Part shown: positions 9,227 to 18,975 of the stretch, one piece after another | How the letters are laid out: every line of letters starts with the position of its first letter | Position numbering within the stretch: the first letter of the stretch is position 1 | Source of the DNA: G958295935 sp965224235 | Lineage (GTDB): Bacteria; Chloroflexota; Dehalococcoidia; Lucifugimonadales; Lucifugimonadaceae | Reading direction: 5' to 3' | Assembly: GCA_965224235.1 (NCBI GenBank) | Contig: CBDCYP010000002.1 | Span: 1,488,001 to 1,552,000, forward strand | Length of the DNA stretch: 64,000 nt | Position numbers and translations under genes: made by a program | The notes under the pieces: model-generated | Told to the model about the DNA's origin: nothing | Seen by the model: only the letters and a program-made list of their open reading frames with translations | The model's database searches: none

Positions 9227-9458
9227 ATTTCGTTCCTGGCGTCTGCCGCCTTCAACAACGTCGGACTCGCCTTTCGACTCGGCCGGTACGGACCCCTTCA
9301 ATTGCGTACCCCGAAATCTTACACATCAAAACACGATTCAGAATCGGGTCGTCGGTATGTGCGGGTACCCATGATCCTTGGCGGCGTTGGATTTCGCACA
9401 GACTAAGTCGACGGGCGTTCAATGGGCCAGCCAGGTCAATTCATTCGTAACGCGATGG

Positions 9459-10238
9459 TCAGATCAGGGCGATCGCCTTGGTCATACCGGATGTCCAGCC
9501 GCCGTCAACGACATACGCCGAACCGGAGACGAACGACGACTCATCCGAAGCGAGGAAGACCGCGACGGACGCGACATCCTCGGGCTGTCCGATCCTGCCC
9601 ACGGGCGCGATCCTGTTCGCAAATTCGCGGCCTTCCGGCGCCTCCGTCAGGAACGGCAACGACATGGGTGTTTCGATCCACCCTGGGCAGATGCAGTTCA
9701 CCCGAATCCCCGCAGGACCGTGGTCGATGGCCATGGCGCGCGTAAGCTGCATTGCCGCGCCCTTGGTGGCGCAGTAGCCTGCGATGTCCGATTCAGCGTA
9801 GTAGCTGTTCGCCGAGGCCGTTATGACGAACGAGCCGCCATCGCCGCGGGCCATAATCGGTATGGCGTGCTTGCCCAGCAGGAACGCGCCCTTCACGTTG
9901 ATACTGAACATGGCGTCCCAGTCCTCTTCCGGCAAGTCGACAACGGAACCCTCCAGCATGACCGCAGCGTTAGAAAAGACCACGTCGATTCGGCCGTGGT
10001 CCAGGTAGCACTTGTCAACCACTGCCTTCACTTGTGCGGACTGGCTGACATCGGCCGTGTAAGTCGACAGAGCTCCCACGCCTTCTTCGGCAATCAGCTT
10101 TCCCGTCTCGTTCAAGCCCTCCTCGTTCACGTCGACGGCCAGGACGTGTGCGCCCTCCGCGGCAAATCGCAGTGCGCTGGCTCTGCCAATCCCGCTACCC
10201 GCGCCGGTAATGATCGCAACCTTGTTTTCGAGTCTCAT
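9459..10238 (-). CDS. SDR-family NAD(P)-dependent oxidoreductase
   Basis: Classical short-chain dehydrogenase of 259 aa. TGAGSGIG (residues 11-18) binds the cofactor, and Asp in AVDVNEE after strand 2 suggests NAD preference. NAA is present as SNAAV. The catalytic set is Ser in VITASANSYY and Tyr-Lys in YCATK. The C-terminal half has the common CPGWIETPM and SAYVVDGGW motifs. The ATG follows GGAGA at 8-9 nt. Substrate unknown. It sits next to the decayed SelA-like gene and diverges from the serine hydrolase. Confidence 0.9.
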   Translation of the reverse strand: MRLENKVAIITGAGSGIGRASALRFAAEGAHVLAVDVNEEGLNETGKLIAEEGVGALSTYTADVSQSAQVKAVVDKCYLDHGRIDVVFSNAAVMLEGSVVDLPEEDWDAMFSINVKGAFLLGKHAIPIMARGDGGSFVITASANSYYAESDIAGYCATKGAAMQLTRAMAIDHGPAGIRVNCICPGWIETPMSLPFLTEAPEGREFANRIAPVGRIGQPEDVASVAVFLASDESSFVSGSAYVVDGGWTSGMTKAIALI

Positions 10239-10430
10239 CGTATCGTCTCCGTGTTCAGGTACAGTCGCATCACAGGCAAGACTGAATTATGCGGTGTCGC
10301 CCCGAAGATGGGATGGCGTCACATGACCAATTCGCTTGAGCAAACGACAGCGTGTGTCGGGCGTCCTCTGCTGATAATCTCGAATTGAATCGTCAATCGC
10401 GTTGGCATCGAAATCGAGGCGCCCAGCCAT

Positions 10431-11813
10431 ATGAACAAAGTCTCCCCTGAATTAGCATCCCGACTCGACGAAATCGTCGAAGGAATCTTTGGCAACGAAC
10501 GAGACGCCGGGCTGGCCGCGGCGATCATCGATCACGGAGAGATCGTCTGGTTCAAGGGCTCGGGTTTCTCCGATCTGGAGTCGCGGCGTCGCCCTGATCA
10601 GTTGACCACTTCCAGAGTGGCCTCGATCACCAAGACTTTCACCGCCACCGCCATCATGAAGTTGCGGGACGCCGGCATGCTTGAGCTGGAAGACCCGCTG
10701 GTCCTTCACATCCCCGAATTCACTGCGGCGCGAGCGTTGGCCGGGACCGTAGAAGGGGTGACGATCAAGCGGCTGCTGACTCATCACTCCGGATTGTCGA
10801 CAGAGCCTCCGCTTCCGACCTGGGCGAAACCTGAATTTCCCGAGATGGGCCGGATAATCGACGCGTTCTCGGAAGCCGAGATCGTCATACCTCAAGACAG
10901 CCAGTGGAAATACTCGAACTTCGGGTTCGGTCTGCTTGGAGAAGTCGTTCATAGACTCACCGGCAAGGACTACATCGACTATGTGGACTCGGAAATCATC
11001 AGGCCGCTTAACCTGGCCTACACCACCTTCAACGTCGACGAAGTCGGTCCCCAACGCATGGCCACGGGCTATCTTCCCGGAATCGAACCGGGGTCAAACC
11101 TGAGAAAAGCGCCGTACGCCCACTTGGAAGGGCTCACCTCGGCTGGCCAGTTGCACTCGAACGTACACGATCTTGCCCGATGGCTCGGATTCCACACCGG
11201 AGCGTACGAGTCGCCCGTCCTACGCAGGGAGTCCCTGGATGAGATGCAACGCCCGGTATACGTCTCGCCTGATTGGTCGTGGGGCCAGGCGTTGGGCTGG
11301 CGCGCGATCAGACGAGGCGAGCGAGTCTACACGAACCACGGCGGGGGAATTCACGGTTATTCCTCGGAAGTTGTGTTCAACAAGCCGTCCAAAATGGGCG
11401 CCATTACCCTCGCAAACGTTTGGCCCCCTACGCCGCGGGGCAGCATCGCAGTCGAACTCCTCGACGCGGCCATCGACGCCCTGGATACGGACGAGGGCCG
11501 GGATCCGGCGGAATCGCCCGGAAATGCGCGACCGCTGGAAGTCGGCCGATTCCTTGGGACTTATTTTGCGGAGCCCTATATGGCCGTTGAACTGGCTCAG
11601 CGGGGAAACATACTGATCCTCGAACCCGGAAGCCCTGACACGAACCGGCTACACGCTCCCTGCGTCCTCGCCGTCAAGCACGTCGGCGCCGGGTTCGAAT
11701 TTAGGGTCATTGACGGCCGGGGCGCCGGTGAAACATTGGATTTTCAATTTGGACATGACGATACGGTCACTGGGTTCGTACTTGGCGGCTTCTTGTACAA
11801 GAAGACCGGCTGA
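10431..11813 (+). CDS. Serine hydrolase, beta-lactamase (class C/DD-peptidase fold) family
   Basis: A 460-aa hydrolase of the Pfam beta-lactamase/esterase group. The nucleophile motif SxxK appears as ASITKTF near residue 66, followed by the YSN triad (KYSNFGFGLLGE, near 163). The third motif is probably HGGGIHGYSS (near 305), in place of the KTG box. A C-terminal domain of about 110 residues follows, as in ClbP/EstB-like proteins. There is no signal peptide, so it is probably cytoplasmic, and an esterase or amidase role is more likely than penicillin resistance. Confidence 0.82.
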   Translation: MNKVSPELASRLDEIVEGIFGNERDAGLAAAIIDHGEIVWFKGSGFSDLESRRRPDQLTTSRVASITKTFTATAIMKLRDAGMLELEDPLVLHIPEFTAARALAGTVEGVTIKRLLTHHSGLSTEPPLPTWAKPEFPEMGRIIDAFSEAEIVIPQDSQWKYSNFGFGLLGEVVHRLTGKDYIDYVDSEIIRPLNLAYTTFNVDEVGPQRMATGYLPGIEPGSNLRKAPYAHLEGLTSAGQLHSNVHDLARWLGFHTGAYESPVLRRESLDEMQRPVYVSPDWSWGQALGWRAIRRGERVYTNHGGGIHGYSSEVVFNKPSKMGAITLANVWPPTPRGSIAVELLDAAIDALDTDEGRDPAESPGNARPLEVGRFLGTYFAEPYMAVELAQRGNILILEPGSPDTNRLHAPCVLAVKHVGAGFEFRVIDGRGAGETLDFQFGHDDTVTGFVLGGFLYKKTG

Positions 11814-11928
11814 GCTATCGACAGGCCGCGAGGGTTCTTACTCTGCGGCCGCGAGCGAATTCCACGATACGCCGGGCAGCGCGACGACTATCACGGCCCA
11901 AGTCACTAACGAAACAAGCAGGTAAGGA

Positions 11929-13605
11929 ATGACTGAAGTATTCGATATCGCAGACGGTTTCGTAGACGCGTTGGTGAATCACGACCCAATTGCCGCAACG
12001 TTCATCGGGGTCGCGGGCCACGACGAACGGATGACCGACTACTCGCCGGACGCTGCTGACGAGATGGCCCAGATCGAGCGACGGACTCTGGCAGCCATCC
12101 GGGCCGCGTCGCCGGAGAGCGAACGCGACAGGTTATGCCGCGACACGGTCATTGATGAAATGGAATCCGGCCTGGCCCTGCACGATGTGGGCGAACACCT
12201 CAGAGGGTTAAACATCCTTCACAGTCCCGTCCAAAGTATCAGGATGGTGTTCGACATGATGCCGCGGGCAACCGCCGACCACTGGACAAACATAGCCCGC
12301 CGCATGGAAATGGCGCCGGACACGGTTAAGAGCTACCGCGAGACCCTTCAAACGGGAGTGTCACGCGGATTGACCGCCTCCAAAAGGCAGACCGCCGGCT
12401 GCGCAGAACAGGCCCATGTCTGGTCCGGGCAAAGTGACGGGAAATCGTTCTTCGGAGGCCTCGTAGACCAATTCGAGGAATCCGGCGTCGACAGCCCAAC
12501 CCTCAAATCCGATCTCGAACGCTCCGCCCGTACTGCCAGTGAAGCCTATGCCGATCTCGCCAGTTACCTTCGGAATGAGTACATGAAGTCGGCGGTCGAC
12601 AAAGATGGGGTAGGACGCGACCGGTACGCGCTGCATGCCCGTTCATACAACGGCGCTGAGCTGGATCTGGAAGAAACGTACAACTGGGGTTGGGAACAGC
12701 TCGCATGGGTAAGGTCGGAGATGCAAAAGGCCGCGGCCGCCATCAATCCCGGCGCCACGATCGACGAGGCGATCGAAATACTCGAATCCGACCCTTCGCG
12801 ATCCATCGAAGGTGAGGAAGAATTCCGCCGATGGATGCAGGACCTGCAAGATCGCACGATTGCAAAACTGGAAGGGTCGCACTTTGATCTCGCCGAGCCG
12901 GTGAAGCGCATCGAGGCGTTAATAGCGCCCCCTGGCGGCGCGCTCGCCATGTACTACACCGGACCTTCAGAGGATTTCTCCCGTCCCGGGCGCACCTGGT
13001 ACCCGACTGGCGGCAAGAACCGGTTTCCGCTTTGGAGAGAGGTGTCGATCGCCTATCACGAAGGCGTGCCGGGCCACCATTTTCAGATCGCTACCACGAA
13101 GTCCCTCTCAGGTGAGTTGTCGCGCTACCAACGGCTGATCGCAGGCGCCTCCGGCTACGTCGAGGGATGGGCGCTTTACGCCGAACGCCTTATGGGCGAA
13201 CTGGGATACCTCGACGATCCTGACTATTACATGGGGATGCTCGACGCTCAGGCGCTCAGGTCGGTTCGGGTAATCATCGACATTGGAATGCACCTGGGAT
13301 TGTCCATTCCTTTCGACTCCGACTTTCACCCCGGCGAGTCGTGGACCCCCGACCTCGGCAACGAGATGATGAACGACTTCGTGCACTTTCCAAAAGAATT
13401 CACCGATAGCGAAATCGATCGCTACCTCGGTCTGCCAGGGCAGGCGATCAGCTACAAAGTAGGCGAACGCGTGTGGCTGGAGGCGCGCCGGAGCGCTGAA
13501 GAAACCCAGGGGCCCGCCTTCGATCTTAAAGAATGGCACAATAAGGCGTTGCGCCTTGGGCCGATGGGCCTCGAACAAATGCGACGGGAAATGGCGAAGG
13601 TTTAG
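11929..13605 (+). CDS. DUF885 family protein, probable zinc carboxypeptidase-like hydrolase
   Basis: A 558-aa protein of the DUF885 family, whose members are cytosolic or secreted metallopeptidase-like proteins of poorly known specificity. The hallmark is YHEGVPGHHFQIA near residue 380, an HExxxGHH metal site. Downstream come EGWALYAERLMGELG, with the probable third Glu ligand, and the C-terminal GQAISYKVG. The N-terminal half is helical, with the recurrent LxxDTVIDEMES pattern. The start ATG follows GTAAGGA. It is on the same strand as the serine hydrolase, 115 bp away. No signal peptide is visible. Confidence 0.85.
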   Translation: MTEVFDIADGFVDALVNHDPIAATFIGVAGHDERMTDYSPDAADEMAQIERRTLAAIRAASPESERDRLCRDTVIDEMESGLALHDVGEHLRGLNILHSPVQSIRMVFDMMPRATADHWTNIARRMEMAPDTVKSYRETLQTGVSRGLTASKRQTAGCAEQAHVWSGQSDGKSFFGGLVDQFEESGVDSPTLKSDLERSARTASEAYADLASYLRNEYMKSAVDKDGVGRDRYALHARSYNGAELDLEETYNWGWEQLAWVRSEMQKAAAAINPGATIDEAIEILESDPSRSIEGEEEFRRWMQDLQDRTIAKLEGSHFDLAEPVKRIEALIAPPGGALAMYYTGPSEDFSRPGRTWYPTGGKNRFPLWREVSIAYHEGVPGHHFQIATTKSLSGELSRYQRLIAGASGYVEGWALYAERLMGELGYLDDPDYYMGMLDAQALRSVRVIIDIGMHLGLSIPFDSDFHPGESWTPDLGNEMMNDFVHFPKEFTDSEIDRYLGLPGQAISYKVGERVWLEARRSAEETQGPAFDLKEWHNKALRLGPMGLEQMRREMAKV

Positions 13606-13783
13606 TGGGGCCGCGGCAGTTCCCTGCTCTTACCCGGGACTCGCAGCCCAACATGCCGTGCGCGCAGATCGCACCATCGCCGCCCTCTCAGACGACTATT
13701 CGGCGTTGCTCCAATGCATCGTCCGAATGGCCACCACCGACTCAATATTTCTCAGTTCACTAGTTCAGTAAGGATTCACCGTT

Positions 13784-14427
13784 ATGGCGCAAACGGCTGA
13801 TAAATCAGCTAGCAACGCCGTAACTCCCAGCGTCTGGATGGTACGCGGGGGCGAGGGTCAGGACGAGGCTGTCGCCCTGGAGTCCGGTATGGCGATCATC
13901 GGATTCAACCATACCCCGGACATGACGGGCGCGGTGGACCGCGCCGCTGTGTTGGAGCGGATTCGGCAGGCAAACCCCGCAAGTAACGACAACAGAAACA
14001 GTAATCAGGCAGGCCAGTTGAACACATTCGTGCCGAGCATGCGCGAGGGCGACATCGGGGGGCTGCCGTTAAAACTCGGCCAGGGCGAATAGCCCTGGGT
14101 CGCGTCACAGGACCCTACCTCTACCAGCTTATCGAAAGCGCCATGCGCCACACGCGTCCGGTTGAATTGACCCGCCCAGACGTACCCAGGTCCGATTTTG
14201 AGCAGGACTTGCTCTACTCGTTGGGCTCTTTACTTACGGTTTGCCGCATTCAACGCAGCGCCGCTGAGCGCGAGGCGCGTCAGAGTTTCTTAACGGTGCG
14301 GCTCTGCCGAGCCGATGATATCGTCAACGCGATTTTCCGCAACTATGAACGGCTGCCGGAACAGATCGCCAACGAAATACCTCTGGAGCGGATTTGGATG
14401 CTTGTCCGAAGCGATGACGAGTTGTGA
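13784..14427 (+). pseudogene. Mrr N-terminal-like (restriction-system) domain protein, frameshifted
   Basis: The first part (from 13784) reads VWMVRGGEGQDEAVALESG, then GQLNTFVPSMREGDIGGLPLK, as in the N-terminal domain of Mrr-like restriction proteins. That frame stops at 14092. The following frame supplies the expected continuation GRIALGRVTGPYLYQ from about 14080 and runs to ADDIVNAIFRNYERLPEQI and a TGA at 14425-14427. One small insertion or deletion near 14073-14085 therefore splits the gene. There is no nuclease domain, so even the intact gene was probably an orphan modified-DNA-sensing or regulatory domain. A sequencing error is possible. Confidence 0.6.
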
Positions 14428-14506
14428 GTTGTTCGCTTGCGCAACCGCAGAACCCCAGTGTTTGCCAGGATGTATTGAGGGCCTCGATTCATAACCCGAC
14501 TCTCCC

Positions 14507-15045
14507 ATGGCGGTAAAACCCATACGGCTTGAACCGGAAGGGATCCACGTCCACGCTGACCGCCGGCTGGCATTCGAGGTATTGACGGCCTTTGGGGCGA
14601 AAACGGCCGAGCCCGGCCATTCGACGACGGTGTTGCAAGATGAGGGCAGCAGGAAACTCGTCGCCACACCCCTGTCGCGCTGGGTTTCGGCCGCGTTGGG
14701 GTGTTCAAGACGGCTGAATGGGTGGTCATGTGCTCGCCCGAGCTAATAAAGTTCGATTTGGTGCCCGCCAAAGGTCTCGTCAGCGGGGCGTTAAGGCTTT
14801 TGGACGACCGGTTCGTCTTCACCGACTCCGGAGGTTGCACGATCCTTCTTTATGAGAGCACGTTCGGCATCCGATGGTCGTGGATAGGGCAATTTTTGGG
14901 ATACGCCTTGATCGCCCCGATAATGCGCCGCCACATGCGCGAACATCTTGAATCAATCAAGGAGACAATCGAAGCACGGGCGCGAAGGAGCCGGAAGTAC
15001 CCGCAAGTGGAATGCGCGGAAATGCAACGCAGGCGCACAGTCTGA
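14507..15045 (+). pseudogene. SRPBCC (START/polyketide-cyclase-like) protein, frameshifted
   Basis: The first frame (14507) reads EGIHVHADRRLAFEVLTAFG to GSRKLV. Near 14660 the sense switches to another frame that reads HTPVALGFGRVGVFKTAEWV and continues to a TGA at 15043-15045. Joined, the two make about 178 aa of an SRPBCC ligand-binding fold: an initial strand, two short helices, a long antiparallel sheet and a C-terminal helix (MREHLESIKETIEARAR). The downstream piece also carries a hydrophobic helix (WIGQFLGYALIAPIM). It is the second adjacent gene with a single frame break, so either local decay or assembly errors explain both. Confidence 0.55.
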
Positions 15046-15169
15046 CACGCCCGGGCATCAGCTTCGCCAATGGACACTGATTCTTCCGGACGACGGAGAC
15101 AGGAACTCTGCCTGCTCCATTCCTATGTGCGGCCTGAAACAATGGGTCGCGGTCGCTTGGGAGACTGTA

Positions 15170-15311
15170 AGAGGGTGTCTAAAAACAATTGTCATTCTGT
15201 CATTCTGAGCGAAGCCGAAGAATCTACTTTCAACGAGGCGGGCCGGCCCATACAGTTGACCCCGGACCGCCCGGTATTGCTCAGGACGGAGGGACTTATT
15301 AGACACCCTCT
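15170..15311. mobile_element. MITE-like element with 12-13 bp terminal inverted repeats
   Basis: AGAGGGTGTCTAA at 15170-15182 is exactly complementary to TTAGACACCCTCT at 15299-15311. The flanking trinucleotide TAA occurs on both sides (15168-15170 and 15311-15313), as expected for a target duplication of an IS5-type element. The 140-bp interior has no gene but contains CATTCTGAGCGAAGCCGAAG, a word widespread in intergenic repeats of environmental bacteria. The rest of the 15046-15449 gap shows nothing recognisable. Confidence 0.6.
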
Positions 15312-15449
15312 AAGGAAAGCTGTTAGCCAGGATCCCGAATGGAGGATCATATTGCTGCGGAACCTGATGGTTCAATCGGACGAATCGCGGTGAGCGCGGC
15401 TTCCGCAGAGTTCCAAGCGGGATGAGGCATCTACTGGGAGATAAGGAAT

Positions 15450-15824
15450 TTGGAGATCGAGGACCCCTTCTACACCTACTGCGCTAACCACCCGCACCGC
15501 AGGCCCGAGCGCGATCCCATAACGATCGGACAGGTTACGCGGTATACAGGCGATGGATTCAGCGATGATCGAGAAGACTGGATGCCGTCTCCTGACTCCG
15601 AGGAGATACGGGAACATCTTCTTGATCTACTTGAGAATTTCTTTGAACACGCTTTCAAGAGTCGGTATCCAATAGGTCCCGGCCTGGGCGAGTTAGTGAT
15701 ACGGCAACTCGGTGAATTCACGGAGCGACGGGCAGAGAAGCACATTCGATGTATCAGTGAAAACTGTCCGGTTCCCTGGGCGGACGCCGCTCGCACAGCA
15801 CTGTCACGAATAGGACAGGACTAA
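15450..15824 (+). CDS. Hypothetical protein, 124 aa
   Basis: I do not recognise this protein. The TTG start at 15450 is supported by AAGGAA a few bases upstream. The sequence is acidic and helical, with a tract SEEIREHLLDLLENFFEHAF, and Cys/His residues at both ends (YCANHPHRR and HIRCISENC). These could bind a metal, but no known motif is clear. It follows the MITE-like element and precedes an SRPBCC gene on the same strand. It could be a native orphan or a cargo gene. Confidence 0.4.
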   Translation: MEIEDPFYTYCANHPHRRPERDPITIGQVTRYTGDGFSDDREDWMPSPDSEEIREHLLDLLENFFEHAFKSRYPIGPGLGELVIRQLGEFTERRAEKHIRCISENCPVPWADAARTALSRIGQD

Positions 15825-15976
15825 CCGTCGGGTTCGGCTGTCGATGATTGCTCGTCCCTGCAAGTGTGGTCCGTGTGGACATCGTCGACGCCATCGGACG
15901 CGGGACGTGTTTCCCATGGAGGTTGTTTACAGGTGAAATGGACTTGAGCTGATTCTTGAACATCTTCGACTTGTCA

Positions 15977-16405
15977 ATGAAGTCATCCGTGACCGTTGAC
16001 TCGCCGCTTTCGCATGTATGGGGCACGTTTGCCGACGCCCGGTCGTGGCCCGATTGGTCCCGCGTATGCATCGAGGTCTGGGACGTGTCCGACGACCTTT
16101 GGAGGCCCCATTCGAGGCTCTCATTTCGACTGCGGATGGCAAACGTCGGTGTGCCCTTTTCTGTGGTTGTCACGGAGTCGGACGCGCCGCGCCGGGTAAC
16201 CTGGGAATCGAACAAATTCTCTATCACTGCGACAAGGACGCTTCAGTTCGTCGGGCTTGGCGGCAGTACCGAGGTTTCGGACTCGAAGCGATTCAGCAGC
16301 ACGATATTTCCTGTCGGGCTGTGCTACCCGCGGACCGTCATCCGAAACATGACCGAGTCGTGGCTCGAAGACCTCAAGGCCGAAGCGGAGCGAAGAGCGG
16401 TTTGA
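15977..16405 (+). CDS. SRPBCC-family (polyketide cyclase/START-like) protein
   Basis: A 142-aa single-domain protein with the order of a START/Bet v1 fold. It begins MKSSVTVDSPLSHVWGTFAD, followed by SWPDWS, a run of strands (FRLRMANVGVPFSVVV, RRVTWES) and a C-terminal helix (WLEDLKAEAERRAV). Such proteins bind hydrophobic ligands; the ligand is unknown. A TTG at 15956 would add 7 residues. The stop overlaps the TTG start of the next gene in the sequence TTTGA, which implies translational coupling with the PIG-L deacetylase. Confidence 0.72.
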   Translation: MKSSVTVDSPLSHVWGTFADARSWPDWSRVCIEVWDVSDDLWRPHSRLSFRLRMANVGVPFSVVVTESDAPRRVTWESNKFSITATRTLQFVGLGGSTEVSDSKRFSSTIFPVGLCYPRTVIRNMTESWLEDLKAEAERRAV

Positions 16406-17169
16406 ACACACGCCGCACGCTTGGTGTGTTTGCCCACCCTGACGATGAGACGCTACTTGCAGGGGCCCTGTTGGCCAGCCTGGCGGGCGCTGGTGTGGAT
16501 ACCGGAGTGCTTTGCGCCGCTCCCGGCGGCGACAGTTCAAAACAAAAGCTGGATGACGCCTGCCGCGTCCTGGGGATTGCCAGCGTCGCCACGTTGCGCT
16601 ACAGCGGTAGTCCGATGTGGCCGCAGGCGCGCAGCGAGTCCCGATGGAGCTTGATGCTGGCGGGGGCGCATCCTGACGAACTCGCTGCCCGAATCGCCGG
16701 GCACATCGCCGCGTTCGGACCGGACACGGTCATCACGCATTCGACGTACGGCGACTATGGGCACCCCGACCACGCTGCCGTATGTGCTGCAACGATTCGC
16801 GCCGTAGCTGAAGCGAATACCCGGACCACCCGGTTGTACTGCCTCGATTGGCCGCGACCATTGGTTGGTCTCAACCTTAGACTGATGCGGCTCGCGGGTC
16901 GCGACATCACCCGCATGGGTCCAAACGGCGAGTTCGACCTGGCGTATGCCGTAGCGAATGCCCCGGATGCAACTGAGATCGTAGACGCGGCCAGATACCT
17001 CAAGACGCGAAAAGCCGCCAGCCGCTTCTACTCTGACGAAATCTCCCTGGGGCCACCGCCACTCAAAGCCCCGGAAAAAGCGCCCGTGATGCTACAAAGG
17101 TTGGTACTTGGGCGAGTACGATTGGCGCGGGTCCACCCGCCCGCCGGCAGCTGGCTTCTCCAGGCCTGA
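16402..17169 (+). CDS. PIG-L family deacetylase (LmbE-like)
   Basis: Zinc-dependent N-deacetylase of the LmbE/MshB/BshB fold, about 256 aa. The metal and catalytic motif AHPDDE occurs near residue 10, and the third metal ligand is in YGDYGHPDH near 115. Family substrates are N-acetyl sugars or related amides. The frame stays open far upstream of the homologous region, but the TTG at 16402 sits just before AHPDDE and overlaps the stop of the preceding SRPBCC gene, so I take it as the start. The last 50 residues include a Pro-rich, basic segment. Confidence 0.82.
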   Translation: MNTRRTLGVFAHPDDETLLAGALLASLAGAGVDTGVLCAAPGGDSSKQKLDDACRVLGIASVATLRYSGSPMWPQARSESRWSLMLAGAHPDELAARIAGHIAAFGPDTVITHSTYGDYGHPDHAAVCAATIRAVAEANTRTTRLYCLDWPRPLVGLNLRLMRLAGRDITRMGPNGEFDLAYAVANAPDATEIVDAARYLKTRKAASRFYSDEISLGPPPLKAPEKAPVMLQRLVLGRVRLARVHPPAGSWLLQA

Positions 17170-17185
17170 ATTGGGCCCTCGGACC

Positions 17186-18883
17186 CTAAAACGCCTCCGG
17201 CTCGGCCGCAACGGCCTCCAACTCCGGCCTCGAATATGAACCCAGGCTGCGGAAGTCGAAATCTGTGTAGTTCTTTATCCAGTGCAGGGCGATCTTCACC
17301 GAGCTCTGGTACCTCTGAACCTGCGCATGAGACGCGCCGGCGCCGAGCATTCTAACAATGTCCTCACCCTCGGCTCTGACCATGCGCCCCATGAGACCCA
17401 AATCGTGCGCACGTCCCGTATCTTCGCCCACGGACGAATGTACGACTCGCTGGGCGATCTGGGCCACTGAAATCCGCGCAGTCGCCAGGTCTTCCATAAG
17501 CGCAGGCCTTGTTCCCTCGCGGCCGGCCAGTCTGTCGATGCCCTTGGCGCCCCGTCCGGAGAGCCAGCCCTCAACGTATTCGATAAGCGTTCTGACGTTC
17601 TGGCGAGTACCCTCTTCGGTGAGCGGCCCTTCGGGCGTGTCGATGCTAACCGGGTAGCGGTGGGGGTCGGCCATCTCCGGTCCCGGGTTCCAACCCGTTG
17701 CGGCCAGGTCTTTGAACGGCGCGGCTGCCGGTCCCATGTGGTAGATGTGGGCCACCCAACCTCGCAGGAAACCCTGCTGCGCTTCCCACTCTTTGTCAGC
17801 CCTTATTGACGCCGCCGCCTCGAGGTTCACTCCCTGGTCTCGGGACGGCAACGCAGTCGCCATCCCGCCGATCGGCACGGCATCGTGCGTCAGGCAAACC
17901 GCGACAAGCCGCCTGAAGATGTTGGAGATGAACGTTGTCGTCTTGATATCTACCCCGAAGCGGTCGGGCCATACGGAAGTCGGCTGCGCCATTACGTATT
18001 CGAGGATGCTGGCCTTGAGGTCCCATCGCGCCGCGTTTAATCCGGCCGCGTACGGGCCAAGGGCGTGGAGCATTTCTTCCATCTGCCAAACCGCCGGAAG
18101 CGATTCGACCAAAATGATGGCCCGCACGGTTGAATCATTCAGCCCGCCGACCTTATTGCGAATCTCATCGATCATGTCGCGGTAGATCGCCGCCTCGGCG
18201 GCCGACTCCAACTTTGGCAGGTAGAAGTACACCCCCTGGCCGCGTTCGGCCTGGGATACTCCGGCGTGATACAGCGTCATGGCCGTGCCCAGAATTGCGG
18301 CAGGGACCGGCAGGCCGTTAATGCGGAATTCCGGCTCGTCGAGATGTAGACCGCGCTCGCGGTGCATGAAGAACGGCAGATGGCCGGGCTGGATTTCGTA
18401 CTTTCGCTGCCTTGCGGAATCGAAGTAGGTCAGGGAGCGGTCGACCGCTCCGCGTCTATTTAGAGCAGCGCGTACGGTGTCGGAGAGGCGGTGCCCGGCG
18501 GAATCCTCGTCGTCGTCCAGATACCCTTCCGCGCGTTCGCCCTCGGGTCCCGGATTCAGCGCATTAATGAACATAGGAGTGATCGACGCAGGGCCCGATA
18601 TTTCGATCCCGGGCTTGCGAAGTTCATCGGGAACGTCAGGGACGCTCCACGGGGAATCGGTCGCCGGACCCGGATCGGGGTGCCCCGGCATGCGGCCGTT
18701 CCGCAACGCATCGTTTATCGATTCAAGCCGGGCGACCCGGGCGTCACGGATGCGGTCTGCGAATCTGCCGTGCAGGTGCGAAACGAGCGTGAGCAGGCCC
18801 TCGGGAAAGGCCTGCTCAGCACCGTCGACTTCAGCGTATTCGATGTTGTTGGAACTGGACTTAATGAGTTTGCTATCTGTCAT
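17186..18883 (-). CDS. aceB: Malate synthase (A-type) family protein
   Basis: Condenses glyoxylate with acetyl-CoA to malate in family members. Landmarks of the 565-aa protein are YFYLPKLESAAEA, then AIILVESLPAVWQMEEML with AAGLNAARWD (the magnesium/glyoxylate site of the TIM barrel), PIGGMATALPSRD, KEWEAQQGFLRGWVAH, and a C-terminal helical domain (KIALHWIKNYTDFD). The N-terminal region is unusually acidic and diverged (GYLDDDEDSAGHRLSD). No isocitrate lyase gene is in the window, so the glyoxylate source could be purine, glycolate or hydroxyacid breakdown. The symbol is family-level. Confidence 0.78.
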   Translation of the reverse strand: MTDSKLIKSSSNNIEYAEVDGAEQAFPEGLLTLVSHLHGRFADRIRDARVARLESINDALRNGRMPGHPDPGPATDSPWSVPDVPDELRKPGIEISGPASITPMFINALNPGPEGERAEGYLDDDEDSAGHRLSDTVRAALNRRGAVDRSLTYFDSARQRKYEIQPGHLPFFMHRERGLHLDEPEFRINGLPVPAAILGTAMTLYHAGVSQAERGQGVYFYLPKLESAAEAAIYRDMIDEIRNKVGGLNDSTVRAIILVESLPAVWQMEEMLHALGPYAAGLNAARWDLKASILEYVMAQPTSVWPDRFGVDIKTTTFISNIFRRLVAVCLTHDAVPIGGMATALPSRDQGVNLEAAASIRADKEWEAQQGFLRGWVAHIYHMGPAAAPFKDLAATGWNPGPEMADPHRYPVSIDTPEGPLTEEGTRQNVRTLIEYVEGWLSGRGAKGIDRLAGREGTRPALMEDLATARISVAQIAQRVVHSSVGEDTGRAHDLGLMGRMVRAEGEDIVRMLGAGASHAQVQRYQSSVKIALHWIKNYTDFDFRSLGSYSRPELEAVAAEPEAF

Positions 18884-18975
18884 ACGTCGATTCCGGGCGG
18901 ATATATCGGGGTGGCGCCATGGTTCTCCGGCGACAGCCGGTTGCGCGTCAGCCTATGCGCCGGATGGGCCGGGCG

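Noticed and set aside
9378..10388. Long plus-strand frame of 336 codons opposite the SDR gene
   Set aside because: Shadow frame; the minus-strand SDR has full catalytic motifs and a ribosome site.
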